Positions 47,240-63,239 of a DNA stretch of 64,000 bases are shown piece by piece. The stretch lies in contig CM082579.2 of the NCBI GenBank assembly GCA_040954595.2, forward strand, positions 7,874,001 through 7,938,000, written 5' to 3'. Under the pieces are notes generated by a model that was given only the letters and a program-made list of their open reading frames with translations, was not told the DNA's origin and searched no databases. The position numbers were made by a program, and so were the translations under genes. How positions within the stretch are numbered: the first letter of the stretch is position 1; each line of letters starts with the position of its first letter. This DNA is from Balanoglossus misakiensis. Taxonomy: Eukaryota; Hemichordata.

Positions 47240-49496
47240 AAGGAAAAATATCGCCCATTTTTGATAAAATTTTGGTTACGTAAAGTTCCTTTTTGTACCG
47301 CCAAGACATGGCGTCTGCCTGTTGCAAATTAAGTACACATTTACATTCATATCATTACCTTTATCTATTAATCTCACGGACTGAGGAGGATCGTTTGACC
47401 ACCAATTCAATGTAAACTCTTTCCACTTCATTGCTGTATTTTCACGTTTTCACTTGCATTTATTTACACTTGTCTTTTCGTGCACCTCTGTGGAGTAAAA
47501 TAGAAAAAAATGACCAGTGTTTTTGACTTTTTGTGCCTTTGGGTGAATAATCCGACGTCCATTGACCAGTCGTGACCTCTGGCAGAAATTGTGAAGTTAT
47601 TTGCTGACTGCGCAAAAAACATTGTAGTGCCCGGAATACCGGGACACATCTCGATATGTGGTGGAAATTACAACCCCTTTGGCGTACATGTATTCAAGTA
47701 CAGAAAAATATAGGTCTGCAATACTTTGTGAACTTTATACGACAGGTCACGGCGTCGAATTTCAAGTGGACAGTTCATGAAGTTCTCCGGGCCGTTTGTT
47801 ACGTCAAATGTGATTCGTCCTGTTGCCTCTGGATCGCACTCAACACCCATTTAAAACCCAACTTCTGTCTCCGTCACTATTGTGAAATTTCACGGCTGGG
47901 GACGAGCAAGAAAAAATCCTGACTCAGCACATTCCCCCATAACCATCGTTGCGAATAACTGAACTTGTCTCATGTGAACATCAGTACTTGACAGTTCATC
48001 GCCCGTTGTTTGTGTTTGACTTTTGTCTTACATTCATGGGATTGTTGAACTATTGACCTGCGGTGTGTGAAATTTCAACCAATTTGAGATACAAATAGAA
48101 TTAGGGACCAATATAGCCATGGAACATACGTCATACCAGTTCACACCTGTTTTTTTTAATTAAATAATCAAGATCGGTACAATCACATTTCAAAGTACAT
48201 ACTGACATTTGAAAAATGAGGACACCTTCTGGTAAATCTGGTTATTAAAGGGACAAAGTGGCTCCGTTTTGACTTTTCTGTGGTATCAAGAATAAATGGA
48301 ATAGTCATGTTAAGTCGTTCAAAAATTACCCCTTTTCTGTATGCAAAGAGATCAATTTGTTCGTGACCTCTAGATGAAATGCCTACGTACTTACATAACA
48401 AGTTGGTTTCCCCAAGCAATTAAATATTGCCACGGAGTATGGAAAAAAATCTGATATCCCTGAAAGGCACCACCAATCGAGATCTCATTGCAATGGCCCG
48501 CATGCGGTCGAAGTCACACCGCTTTGACAACTTTTCGTATCAAACAAACTTGACCAAGAATAAATGTCAAAAGCGATGATGTCCCTTTAATAGTTCAACA
48601 ACCTTTCGTGACACCCCTTTCAATGAACTCCCATATGTAACCTCATTCGATCGCATAATGTCCTCAATACCGGACAGGCAGACCAAAATATGTTTTCCGG
48701 TAACCTGACCCACATCCGTGTCATAACCTACATAACATTTTTAAATCGTCATAAACACACTTTTTAATCTCCTGACTGTCTGAAATTGTCGAAATCCGCG
48801 CAGAAATTGCCGTTTGCTTTGGGCAAGGTGTAGCAAGAAACCTCGAGACCTGCCTACCCCATGTAGAGAAGAAAATAATATCTGTCAAAACGCCAACGAA
48901 TAATTTTAATACTCATATACATTTGTAGTCGGGGCAAGGTCGACAGGAAGGCAATGATAACACGACGGGTTGATGAACTAACGTTCTGTTCAAAGGTCTC
49001 TTGATCCGTGGAGGCACTTAAGAATAACTCACGTGATACCAGTGATAGCGTCAAAGATGAATCCAGCGTTCCGAAAGACAGTATCAACATTGCTCAAATC
49101 GCTGATGTGTACTCTAAATAACACTTGTATCCTCCCACAATGCACTGCAAGAATGAATGCGCCAGTTTCAAAAATGTTCCCTTACTTTGTATAGAAGGTT
49201 CCAAGTTGGACAGGCTCATTTTTTAAAATAAAGTTTCATAGCAATTGTCCGAAATCATGGTGACGCAGATCATATCGTTCGAATTGACTAACCCGCATTT
49301 GTAACATCAGATCAATCGGCGATGTGTATTTTAGATCAAGCTGTGTGTCGTCTGCAACCATAAAAATGCGCAATAGCCTGCGCACATTGCATCGTTGAAC
49401 GGAGGAGAGAGAGAGAGCAACTGCGTTTTATCAGATGCGTCACTCCACAGCCGAGCCACGAACAGCCAGAACGTGATTGCATGTACGCATATCAAG
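47240..49496. other. Intergenic region between the two FAXDC2-like genes
   Basis: About 2.2 kb without a recognisable exon. It contains one MITE-like element (48243-48592). It should also hold the promoter of gene B. A GAGAGAGAGAGAG stretch lies at about 49402. Confidence 0.4.
48243..48592. mobile_element. MITE-like element with terminal inverted repeats
   Basis: The 13-bp termini TATTAAAGGGACA (48243-48255) and its exact complement (48580-48592) bound a 350-bp element. The inverted similarity continues imperfectly for about 45 bp, with shared TTTGAC and TCAAG blocks. There is no transposase inside. A single related end (complement of TTAAAGGGACAGAGTCGCTC) lies near 52650 in gene B. I could not settle a target-site duplication. 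Confidence 0.55.
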
Positions 49497-52977
<3,481 letters not shown>

Positions 52978-54435
52978 TCAGGACAGTGGATGTGGTCGCC
53001 ATGGTTACTGGCGCTACGTGAGATTGATACCCATAGACATACTGCAGTATGACTATCCATATGCTAAGATCAGTTTACTGCCTGTCATATGCCAATTCAA
53101 TGCATACAGATATCAAGTCAAACAGTTAGAGGTCGAATATCGATAGCGACATGAACTTTCTATATATTAAGTGTCCAAATTTTGAAGTCGCAGCTGCGGC
53201 TGTATAAAGCTCCACTATCTGTAATTTTGACTATTTTTCCGTTACTATTTGTTTTTGTGGGTTTATCAACCAAGAATTTATCACTTCAGCATGAAAAACA
53301 AGGACAAGTCACCCACCTTGCTAATTGTCTGGATAACTTCCAAGTAAATTAGCCACATCTTCAATTATCGGGATAAAAATTCTAAAGCAATCCAATGTTA
53401 TATCTGATGTACTGGCGTTGTGGGACTCCGTGTTATCCTGCTACTGGTCGATTTGGTAATTTGCATTTCGCCAAATGGTGTTCCGGCTGGATAATTTTGC
53501 CTACTCAGACAACTTTCTGTTTTGCATTTCTGACATGAAATGGATTTCTGTGAGGATGAAATGTTTTTATATCAATGCATTACTAGTAATTAGTTTTAGA
53601 TTTACTTCATGCTATTTCGCTGTGCTTCCGCCGATTCAAAATGGCGGCGTTTGAGTATTAAATGGCTCTGATGAAGTGTCACGGTATTGTGCCTTCCAAG
53701 CCCAAACGTACAGAACCTAATACGCGTTTGATGTTTGTTGGTTCAGATTAAAAACAGCACACAAACGCTGAACCAAATTTTAGATAGATCGCTTGTCACT
53801 GATTTCTCAGCGAATGTCGATTCAGAGAAAATGTCGGAGAACCCCTTTCAGAAAACACTGAACTTGTTGCTGCAGTAGTGATGTAAATTATGGCGCCCTC
53901 AGCGACGTACTCCAGAGTTTGCCGCCTCCCATCGCTTCCTATTGAAATCACTAATTAGGATTAGGAGCTGAGACACTTGGATGCATTGCGGGGGGAGGGG
54001 GGAACCTGATTAACTATCAAGTCAGGTAAAGTTTTATGTTTTAAGTGGCGTTCATACTGTGGTATTGCTATATCTAAATTTTGGAGGACAGGGAATGCAA
54101 ATTTAGTAATCAATTTACAGGTTTAGTTTTGGCGACTAGTAGGAAGCAAAGACCAAGGTCTCAGTTGCTATGTCCAAGTACGGGAACAGAATTTAGTTTG
54201 CCAAAATGGTGACGATTTATGGCCGACCTTTGACCTTACCAGTTTCAATTATCTCAACATCAAGGTAGTGTTGGGGTAATAAAATGATACAGACACAAGT
54301 ATTTCATTTAAATCCAGTTCATTTAAAATTTTAATTTCAAAGTTTGGAAACCATAAACAAAAGAGTATACATGTATCAATGGAAATGTAAATTATCAAAA
54401 GATGTCATGTGGTCACTGCAGACTGCCAGTAACAG
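52978..54435. other. Intergenic, tail-to-tail
   Basis: About 1.45 kb between the stop of FAXDC2-like gene B and the last candidate exon of the minus-strand gene. It likely includes the 3' UTRs. One plus-strand AATAAA is visible at about 54281. I see no coding exon or clear repeat. Confidence 0.35.
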
Positions 54436-57400
54436 TTACAGCTGCATCGCGGAAAATGGACACTTCGTCCTAAGCTTGGTTGCCGGATACCCATCTGGTC
54501 TCTGCATCTGCAAAACAAGCAATATATGAATGTCTATAAATATCCTTGGACATGAAACAAAGCACGACCACCACTGTACGCCAATTGTTGTTCATTCGCA
54601 GATGGTACATCATGCAAATCTGTATGGCTGCCTGGAATTTCACTCTCTATTTGGCAACTTGATAAGATTTTACTGCAACAACGATAGAGATCTACCCATA
54701 TAAGCTTATAATTGTACTTAGTAAAACCGACAACTCCTGGACATTGTGAACAAATACACCCCCTACCATGTATTGTCTCCGTCATTGCTTCAATTTTCTT
54801 ATCCACAACTCTTACCTTCCCATAACCATGCAGTAATCTCTGGACATCAATCTCACAGGCTGGCAATCATCTTAGCGTCATCTATTGGATCCCTGGAATA
54901 AATGAAAAGTGTGTAAATGGAATGTCTCCTACAAAGATGGCGGACATGTTTGTGCCAAAACAAAATGGCCACCCCTTGTATGTCATGGTCAGGTCGGTTT
55001 TAAAACATTGAATTGACATCCACATAATAGTACCGGGTCTATTGTTACATGCAGGTTTGTGCAAAATCAGTTCACTTGACTGGGTAACGGCACCAGTCTG
55101 AATCGAAACAAAAAAATCTTCAAAATGGCCACCATGAATAGATGGGCTTTGATGTCAATATCGCTTGTCAAACCTTGCTTGAAACCTCTGGTCTCCCGAT
55201 CAGCCATTGAACATTCTGCCCTTACCGCACCCAGCTATACTGCTGCATGGCGAAATTAACTAGTCACTTAGGCCCCAGCTTGGTTAATGAATACCATTTA
55301 TCAGTTGATCTCGTCTCTGGATCTGCAAAACAAGGAAATTATAAAGTGAATGTCTAATATTCAGGATCGTTCGGCCATGGAACATACCTGCCCTTGCACC
55401 TCACCCAGCTATACCGCTGCATGGCGGAAAACTCTGGTCTCTGCATCTGCAAAACAAGGAAATTATAAAGTGAATGCCTGCAATATTCATGATCGTTCGG
55501 CCATGGAACATACTTGCCCTTGCACCTCACCCAGCTACACCGCTGCATGGCGAAAAACTCTGGTCTCTGCATCTGCAAAACAAGCAAATGAAAGTAAATA
55601 TTTCACCAAAATAACAGTCCTACACACACACATGCAGATGATGGGTGCAAAGTGAACCACTCGGGTTATACCAGTATGTTTCGATAACGTTTTATTGATT
55701 GCAGTTGTGGTAAACGGGTAAAGATTACAAATCTCAACAATAAAAAATGACAGTAAATAACTTATTTTACCATGAAACAGGCTAACGGAGACATACGTGT
55801 ACGTTTTTAATATTTATTTTATTGAAAAATGACGAAAAGATCACAAATCTGACAAAAGCTATATTAACTTCTAGTAAACACGCACTTGCGAAGATGATCG
55901 GTACGGAAATAAACCACTCAGTTTATCAGTACAACGTGTATGTTTTTAATATTTATTTTATTGAACAATGACGAAACGATCACAAATCTGACAAAACCTA
56001 TATTAACTTCTGGTAAACACGCACTGGCGAAGATGATCGGTACGGAAAAAAAACACTCAGTTTATCAGTACAACGTGTATGTTTTTATTTTTTATTGAAA
56101 AATGACGAAAGATCACAAATCTGACAAAACCTATGTTAACTACTACGCACGCTCGAAGATGATCGGTACGGAAATAAACCACTCAGTTTATCAGTACAAC
56201 GTGTATGTTTTTAGTTTTTATTGAAAAATGACGAAAGATCACAAATCTGACAAAACCTATGTTAACTACTACGCACGCTCGAAGATGATCGGTACGGAAA
56301 TAAACCACTCAGTTTATCAGTACAACGTGTATGTTTTTATTTTTTATTGAAAAATGACGAAATATCACAAATCTGACAAAACCTATGTTAACTACTACGC
56401 ACGCTCGAAGATGATCGGTACGGAAATAAACCACTCAGTTTATCTGTACAACGTGCATTTTTTAAATATATTTTTTTTATTGAAAAATGACGAAAGATCA
56501 CAAATCTGACAAAACCTATATTAACTACTACGCACGCTCGAAGATGATCGGTACGGAAATAAACCACTCAGTTTATCAGTACAACGTGCATTTTTTTTTA
56601 TTGAAAAATGACGAAAGATTACAAATCTGAAAAAAACGCGTATTAATTAGATTAAACCAACGGTCTAAGGGATGGGACCCACCCGCACCGGGGATTTTAT
56701 TTATGTCTATATCACTCACTTGTTCTGGAACCTCAGATAATCCGCTGGTCTTCATTCAGCCATGGAACATACAAACGCTCACCTCATTGTAGTCTAGATG
56801 CATGGCCCAAATATACCGTACAACTTACCGTGACACACACGTGCGCACACACACACTCACAACAACGAGCACCTTTCGAAGCATTCAAAGCCGATGAACT
56901 TGTTGGTGCCGTAACAAAAATGACCCATGCACCGAGCATGTAGTCATGTTGGTTTTAAAACTGTAATGACATCCACATATGGCATCCGTATTGTTGCATT
57001 CTTCAGATTTGTGCAAAATCGGTTCGCTGAACTGGCTACCGGCACCAGTCAGAATCGTTGAAAGTTCTTAAAAATTGCCAAAAAAACTTGGCTGATACCG
57101 CTTACTTTGACATCATGCTTGTAAACATCATAGCATCCACGTTGAACGTACATCATCAGTTCACCGGGGCCTCCGATCTGCAAAATGAGAAAAAAATGAA
57201 TGCCTATCCATGAACACGAAACCAAATATCAACCGTAATCACCGTACGCTAAACTGTTGGTTCATTCGCATATTGTGACATCGTACGAGCCGACAATATA
57301 CGTTGTAGGGCTTCGCTGACAGACAAGTAGCCTAAAACACCAGCATGGCACTATGTACATTTACATATTTTCAAGTTTAGGCCTACAGCCAAGCGGAACA

Positions 57401-58018
57401 TTTTAAACTCCCGACGAGAAAAAAAGAATATTTTTTGGCAAAGACTGCACGGACAGACAAAAATAACTGTTCCCAATGAAGCGTTTCAAAGCCTATTTTT
57501 GTCATTGTCTCGTAGTAAAATACAAAATTTGCATTCATTTACACCCGAAAACACGCTGACTGCACGTGTACCAGCTGTAGCTGTCAATTCATCGAACCCG
57601 CTACCAATTCATCGTACCCCCTTTCCCTTTCCCGAAAAATTGACTTGTTTTTTTTTATGTAAAAAAACTGCCACCCGCCAGTAGAGCTATAACACCGACC
57701 TGTCTTAATTTGATAAACCATACATCTCAAGTTGAGTAACGCGAAAGGGTGGAACTTGTGAATTAAAACGCAGCGAAGCGCTGACTCGAGCTGTCTGACT
57801 GTGACGCACACAGTTTTTCAATTCTGTGGCGTAAACGTCTGGCTTTTTAGTTGTCCGTAACTCGCCACAGAATAACACATGTTTCTGTTCAAAAATTGAG
57901 TAAATGTGTCTACTTCTGTTTCTTTACTTACCGCTGTCGTCGTGAAAACTATCCAGCGGAGAAACTCTGTTTTGGGGGCAGAGTTCTCCGCATCTTCTCG
58001 TGGTCCGTGCAGCAGCAT
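54436..58018 (-). CDS. Candidate short gene with duplicated cassette exons (unrecognised)
   Basis: Seen on the minus strand: exon 1 57932-58018 (ATG, 29 codons, donor GTAAGT, phase 0) and exon 2 57106-57177 (acceptor after a long T-run, 24 codons, donor GTAAGC, phase 0). Candidate later exons all start after TTGTTTTGCAG: 55514-55572 and 55388-55446 (59 bp each, donor GTATGT) and 54436-54507 (23 codons then TAA). Exons 1, 2 and the last splice in frame to 76 aa. Using a 59-bp cassette changes the frame, so the cassettes could be alternative, untranslated or decaying. The peptide begins MLLHGPRED and exon 2 contains ELMMYVQRGCYDVYKHDVK. I do not recognise the family. It could also be a long non-coding RNA or a pseudogene. 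Confidence 0.4.
54900..55110 (-). repeat. Diverged direct repeat, partner of 56895-57065
   Basis: Shared blocks include GACATCCACATA, TTGTGCAAAATC and CGGCACCAGTC. They lie in the same order here and about 1,990 bp further on. This suggests the cassette-exon region grew by duplication of a larger segment. Confidence 0.55.
55322..55590 (-). repeat. 126-bp tandem repeat containing a 59-bp exon-like cassette
   Basis: GATCGTTCGGCCATGGAACA occurs at 55365 and 55491, a spacing of 126 bp, in nearly identical units. On the minus strand each unit reads TTGTTTTGCAG, 59 bp starting ATGCAGAGACCAGA, then GTATGTTCC. A more diverged copy lies at about 55190-55322 and another ends at 54507. Confidence 0.75.
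55640..56640. repeat. Tandem array, about seven units of 126-139 bp
   Basis: GATCGGTACGG recurs at 55896, 56035, 56161, 56287, 56413 and 56546. Each unit contains AAACCACTCAGTTTATC, ACAACGTG, a T-run, ATTGAAAAATGACGAAA and ATCACAAATCTGACAAAA. The first unit is degenerate. No coding potential is visible. The array is unrelated to the 88-bp satellite and sits between cassette exons of the minus-strand candidate gene. Confidence 0.9.
56895..57065 (-). repeat. Diverged direct repeat, partner of 54900-55110
   Basis: It carries the same ordered blocks as the copy near 55 kb. On the minus strand it lies just downstream of exon 2 of the candidate gene. Confidence 0.55.
57106..57177 (-). CDS. Exon 2 of the unrecognised minus-strand gene
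   Basis: 72 bp between an acceptor (T-run plus CTCATTTTGCAG) and a GTAAGC donor, in phase with exon 1. Its first half is recognisably related to the cassette exons further on, which suggests they arose by duplication. Confidence 0.45.
57932..58018 (-). CDS. Exon 1 of the unrecognised minus-strand gene
   Basis: 87 bp from an ATG (58016-58018) to a perfect GTAAGT donor. It is GC-richer than its surroundings. The upstream frame is open back to about 58096 but has only a TTG start, so the ATG is preferred. A promoter-like cluster lies 75-135 bp upstream. Confidence 0.5.
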
Positions 58019-58094
58019 GGCCGTCTGACTCTCTAATGAAAATGCACGGAAGGCGGAACGGAAATTTCCAAGTGGAGATGGTCCAGGTGGCTTC

Positions 58095-58151
58095 AACCAA
58101 TCAGCAGCGAAAACTTTGCTGCAGTGGGCGTCTCAAGTCACGTCACGTGAC
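58095..58151 (-). promoter_or_regulatory. Promoter-like cluster: CCAAT box and GTCACGTGAC palindrome
   Basis: ACCAATCAGC (58095-58104) is a canonical NF-Y CCAAT box. GTCACGTGAC (58142-58151) is a 10-bp palindrome matching the E-box/CLEAR-type site bound by USF and TFEB-family factors. Both lie 75-135 bp upstream of the ATG at 58018 of the candidate minus-strand gene. Confidence 0.45.
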
Positions 58152-59675
58152 CCGCATCAAATGTTGACACAGTTACATAACTGTTGAAATTTCGTATGAC
58201 TTTTTTGTCGTAGTTTGCCAGACATCCGAAAAAGTTTACATGCGCTTTGAAATGTTGGAGTAGGGGAAAATCAACTGAATATCATCGTCACCTAAATATC
58301 TATTTACAAACAAAGCATTCTGAGATGCTAATCAGAACAAAAACATTTTCAAATACACGTATCTGCATTTTTTACTCTTTTTGCCAGGTGGAAAGACCAG
58401 ACCATGTCATGTATTTCAACTATCGGGCACGCTTCATTTATAGTGGACGACGAACCGCCCCAAAGACAATTGTCAGCCGCCTATGATCTATCCAATAAAC
58501 CGAACTTGTGTACATGTACATAAATGCACTGATCAGGGTGCAGTTTTCCCAAAGACCGACGGTAGATGGCGCTGTCACTGAAAGACTCGCACGAGTCCAG
58601 GGTATGATGGATTTGTGTAGGTGACTGCGCGAGCTGTTCTTCATCCCGTGGATGGCACAGTGACGCGACCATAAGGTGATAGGTTACAGTTCGTTCAACT
58701 GACGTATAACTTAAAGTTCATACCCCTAAACGACTTCTGACATCAGCATATGTTTTATACAGAGGGACCCATTGGTCATTCTTCTTGGAAAAATCATGTT
58801 TCTTCAGTTGCAATAAGGAAAGCAAAACTACTTGAAGGCAGAAGCAACCACATTTCAAATATTTCCAAAACTCCCTCCTATGGGCCGATGTATAATTCAA
58901 GAACGATCTCAAAACGATCGATCACCCCCACCTCACCGCCCCTCTTTGTGGGTACAGTGTGTGTATAAAATGTAGTGTGTAAAGCACGGCCATTCCAGTG
59001 AGACTGCGGTGATTTCGCCGTAGAGGTCGCCCCATACCTTGCCGGTCTCTTGCCTTTGATTTATGGAAACCATGGCAGCAGTTACCGGCGCATAGTTTAC
59101 ATAACGAGTGATCTGCCGTCGCTTTCCGGTTCGCCTTGTGACTTATGATATTTTAACACCGGTTTGTCTTGTCAGGGTTTGCCTATTTTTAGCCAATGTA
59201 GGAAATCATTCGGTCAAATTCGGGGCGGGCAAACAAACAGAAGTATTCGATTACAAGTAATCTGGAGAACTTTTGGCGATTAATCAATCGTCTACTGCGG
59301 TCAGCGCTCATAAATACTAAGTCATTACCCATTAGTAAAATGCCACTTGCACACACGTATATATGTGTGTGACATCGTCGATGATAATTGCACGTATTTT
59401 GCCCAAATGTCTGTATAAAACTGCAACTTTATAGCTAGGGACTCGTTGTTTTGTCTTCATCGGGATACATGTAGGTGGTTACAATCGATATTTTTCAAGG
59501 CGAAATTCATTGATGGTTAAAAATAGCCTTCCTGGCAAGCAACCCCCAAGTCTATTCCGCGAAAAGAAATAAAAGATGATTCACATCGAGGACAACACTC
59601 GGTGATACTCTTCCCATCCACGGATGTTGTTGCGAATTCCCGTAGAATGCCTGGTGATAGGAAGACAATAATTTA

Positions 59676-59744
59676 TACATACATGTACATACATACATAA
59701 ATACATACATACACACACACACATACATACATACACACACACAT
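59676..59744. repeat. (CATA)n/(CA)n microsatellite
   Basis: Imperfect CATA and CACA units. Similar in kind to the microsatellites that border the 88-bp satellite, but with no satellite here. Confidence 0.9.
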
Positions 59745-62412
59745 CCGTGCCTTTCCAGCTAAAACCATTTTCCATATTTCACGATTGTGCCCACTGGATT
59801 GTGCCCACAGTTTACTACAATCGTTTCTCGAATGAATTACCCAGTAGAAATTTCACAACCACTGCTCTATAAGAACTTGTTTTTGTCTCGACTTACTGGT
59901 TTTGCCATATATGAACAGGAAGTAGTCGGAAGACAGAGATATAGAGACACTTACAGTTTTTCTTTATCGGTCATTCTTTCCACATTGTTGTCCTCTGACT
60001 CAGTTCATTGGACGAAGGCGTCCGCGTCCGTTCACTCATTCTTTCCTACACGAGAAATTGAACGGGTGGATGAAAATGGGCGGACATTGTACCAGAAGTC
60101 GTCCGGGAGTTTAAGTTGGGGCGTGTTGAATTTTATCATTACCGGGTAGAGTTACAACTCTAGACACACGTAGCAACTAGTGACATCGCCCCAATATCTC
60201 AGAGCGCTGTTGATTCAAACACCATGATCAAAACAATTGGAAGATTAACATGAAATCTGTTGGCTGGATGGGGCCCTGTTCGAGCTCAGTGATTTTAACC
60301 AAATTGCTCCAATGAGGCGTGTACTTCGAGTACTTTTACATGTGCGATGGATGCGTAGAAAATTGTCAGCTTTTATCTGAATCACTCTCTTCAGAGAATT
60401 TTCTGTTATTTATTGCATGTAGTGCATCGAAGACAAATTAAAGTTTAGGGGAACATTGAAATGAAATAATAATTTTATTCAAAGGTAGCGATATAAGCTA
60501 GCGCCAAGTAACCATACTGTTACCATTTTAGTGCAGTTGGTTACCACGGTAACCAAGTCTTGTATTCCGTCCCATTAAACATTGAGATCTTGGCGTGTCT
60601 CGTGGACTTCGGAAAATGGTATACTAGTATTTAAGAACTGCGTGTTTTTTTTTCGTAGATCCACGGGCAGTCGAGTGACACTAATTTCATGTAACACCAG
60701 GATAACCCCCAAGTTGTCAAAGTGCAGTTGTAAAGTAAACAAACTTCCTTGTTCTGCGTTTCTCGCGAATCTGGCTACGCTAAAATTTCGAGTCAGTTAA
60801 AAAAAACGGGGACTGGGTTTCGCATTATAGTATCGTGATAGCGGAGAGCAACATTTCCGTGATCCATCAGACCAAATCCCTCTGACCTGCTCAAGTCTCA
60901 ACTGAAAACCCTTCAAGGGTTATACTGGAAACGAGGAGGAGAAAATCCACTTTATTTTGATTATGCTATGAAAGGAGCGAGAGACCGCGCAACTTTCAAA
61001 GTGTGTACGTACATGTACACAGAAAAAATTCCGAAACAATATCAAAATTATCGGGTTTCGTTTGGTGGTGTCCTGTCGTGATAAGCTGGACGTGGGGTAA
61101 CATCACTCCACCGACTCGTCACGTCAACCATCCCGAGTCGTTTCGATCACGTACGCGTGTATATACCTGGGCGGTATTCTGAACAGCCAGAGAGCAGTGT
61201 GAAGTCACGGACAAACCTTGATATCAAGGTCACGCCCGACGTTACGAGCTGCGCGTCACGGTTAAAAATAATGACAAGAATACTTCAACAATCTCAAGGT
61301 ATTTCCTAATCTACCCCGTGACGTAACAAGGAAACTGGGGATATGTTTATCAATTCCCTAAAATGCGCATTTACATGTGTTTACTACATGAACGTGACTC
61401 CCAATGGGTATTAAAATGTACGCAAATTTTCTGACCGGTATAATTAATTTCGCTCCTTTATTATCACGTATGCAGTCTGACATTTAAATACATCAACACC
61501 TTTTTTGCGAAAACAAGATTTTGTCTTCAAAAGAACCATCACGTTTACACTTTGGTTTTGTGGTAGTCACTGTCATTGATTGGAGACAGCGGTTGAATAT
61601 GACACTATTCAATACGAACAACATGAATATTGAAATTCATAACGGTATGTAAATACAATCACGCTTACACACACCGAGGTCCCAGGGTGTTCGAGAGGAA
61701 CCCCTTGACTTGACGATGCGTGTAAGAGATCTGCCAAATCGACACTGTCCAACGCTGTGTGAGCGTCGCATAACGCGTTCGTCGGCCAGCTATCTAAAAT
61801 TAAGAAAATACCGGGGAAAACGCCCCTTTGTGGAATTTTGCTGCTGCTCACAGTCTTGTAAAATATTTGTCAGTCGATTTCCATCGAGCCATTAATCATT
61901 AAAGCAGCTAAAGGTTTCCCTGACCGTTTCCAAGGCGACGGGGAGGCGCACTGTGACGTTTGAGCAGACAAAACTTCATCGGAGTATAGGCGAAATGGTG
62001 TGACGTCACCGGCTTCCGCTGACGTACGAAAAAAAAGGCGGCACTAGTTCAAATATGGGCACAAGCGTCTGCAAGTGTACACCGGCTTCACTCATGCAAA
62101 TATGAAATAAGTTAAATTTTAATAAAGTCAAAAGGACGGGAACAACCCAGTTTTTTGGGAGGTTTTCTTGACCGGGCCGAGCCGGGCTGACCTGACACAT
62201 CACGTGTCTTCAATCTTATCACATTCATAGGCTGATAGCCCGCAGTCTGCTGTGGAGTACATATCAAGTGGGCCACTCTCTGCTCGCGTGCAAAAAACAC
62301 TAACTCTAAATTAGGCCAGCTAATCCCCAAATCTTCTTTGTGTAGGAGAATTGTCCGTCGGTGTCTAACTGGCCGTTTACGGTCCGCTCGTGGCGCGCGC
62401 GGCGGCCGACGG

Positions 62413-62460
62413 AACGCCATACACCAGCGAAGGGAACGTGCGGTGTATGGCGTTTTTTTG
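62413..62460. other. Perfect 13-bp inverted repeat followed by a T-run
   Basis: AACGCCATACACC (62413-62425) and its exact complement (62442-62454) are separated by 16 nt. The right arm merges into seven Ts. The function is unknown. Confidence 0.7.
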
Positions 62461-63239
62461 AAGGTCGCCGAGGTCAGTTTCAGGCAAACAACAGAGTGAT
62501 GTGTTCTCGCAAGGGCTCACATGGATTTCACTCTGTGTTACAATCACGACGGCATTTATTGTTAATTATTTTCCAAGCCGTGTACGTGCAGCCGTGCTGG
62601 TTTCACTGCACCCAACACCCCCTCGGCTCGGTTTCCCTGTTTATTGCCCACCTTACGCTTCACATCAAAATAAACCCGAGACAGAACAAAATGCAGGTTA
62701 CAATAAAAAATGTGAAATTGTGTCCCTGCAGAATATCTATCCTAGGAAAAGCGCGTTCGTCGTAATATTCGTTCAGGTCCTTGCTGTCCGACGTACACAA
62801 GTTAATGTTCTGTGTAATTTCGAAAAGTCATTGTTCATGAAATCGCTTGTAGGCGTGAATCTGTTGTAATGCCATACGGTAACACTTTACAACTGAAGGG
62901 GCGTCAGTCATTTTTTAGGAGGGGTACACTGTTGTCCGCAATCCGTAATACAACATAAAAGTCAATATATGAAGATTAAACAATGAGTGTTATCATTTTC
63001 AAATTCGTGCAGTTGTCGTTTTTTACCGATATTATCTTAAATACTTTATTATTGGGTTATCCGCCAAAGGACCTCCCTTAATATGAATGGTTTAGTCCGG
63101 TATAGGGTTTCTTCAATGGCTTGATTTGGAACATCACTGTTTATATTGTGTTCTCTGAAATAATTATTGCAAGCCTCCATAGCTTTTGCAGTCGGGTCGA
63201 CAGTTGACAGGCCTCGGCAAAATAAGCGCCGTTTTGGGC

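Noticed and set aside
59355-59373. CA/TATA/TG near-palindrome
   Set aside because: A simple alternating purine-pyrimidine stretch with a mismatch, common by chance in such DNA.
59787-60149. 120-codon plus-strand frame
   Set aside because: No recognisable motif, no splice support, and composition like the surrounding non-coding DNA.
62112-62420. 102-codon basic minus-strand frame
   Set aside because: Arg/Pro bias comes from GC-rich DNA. There is no known motif, and it ends in the hairpin region.
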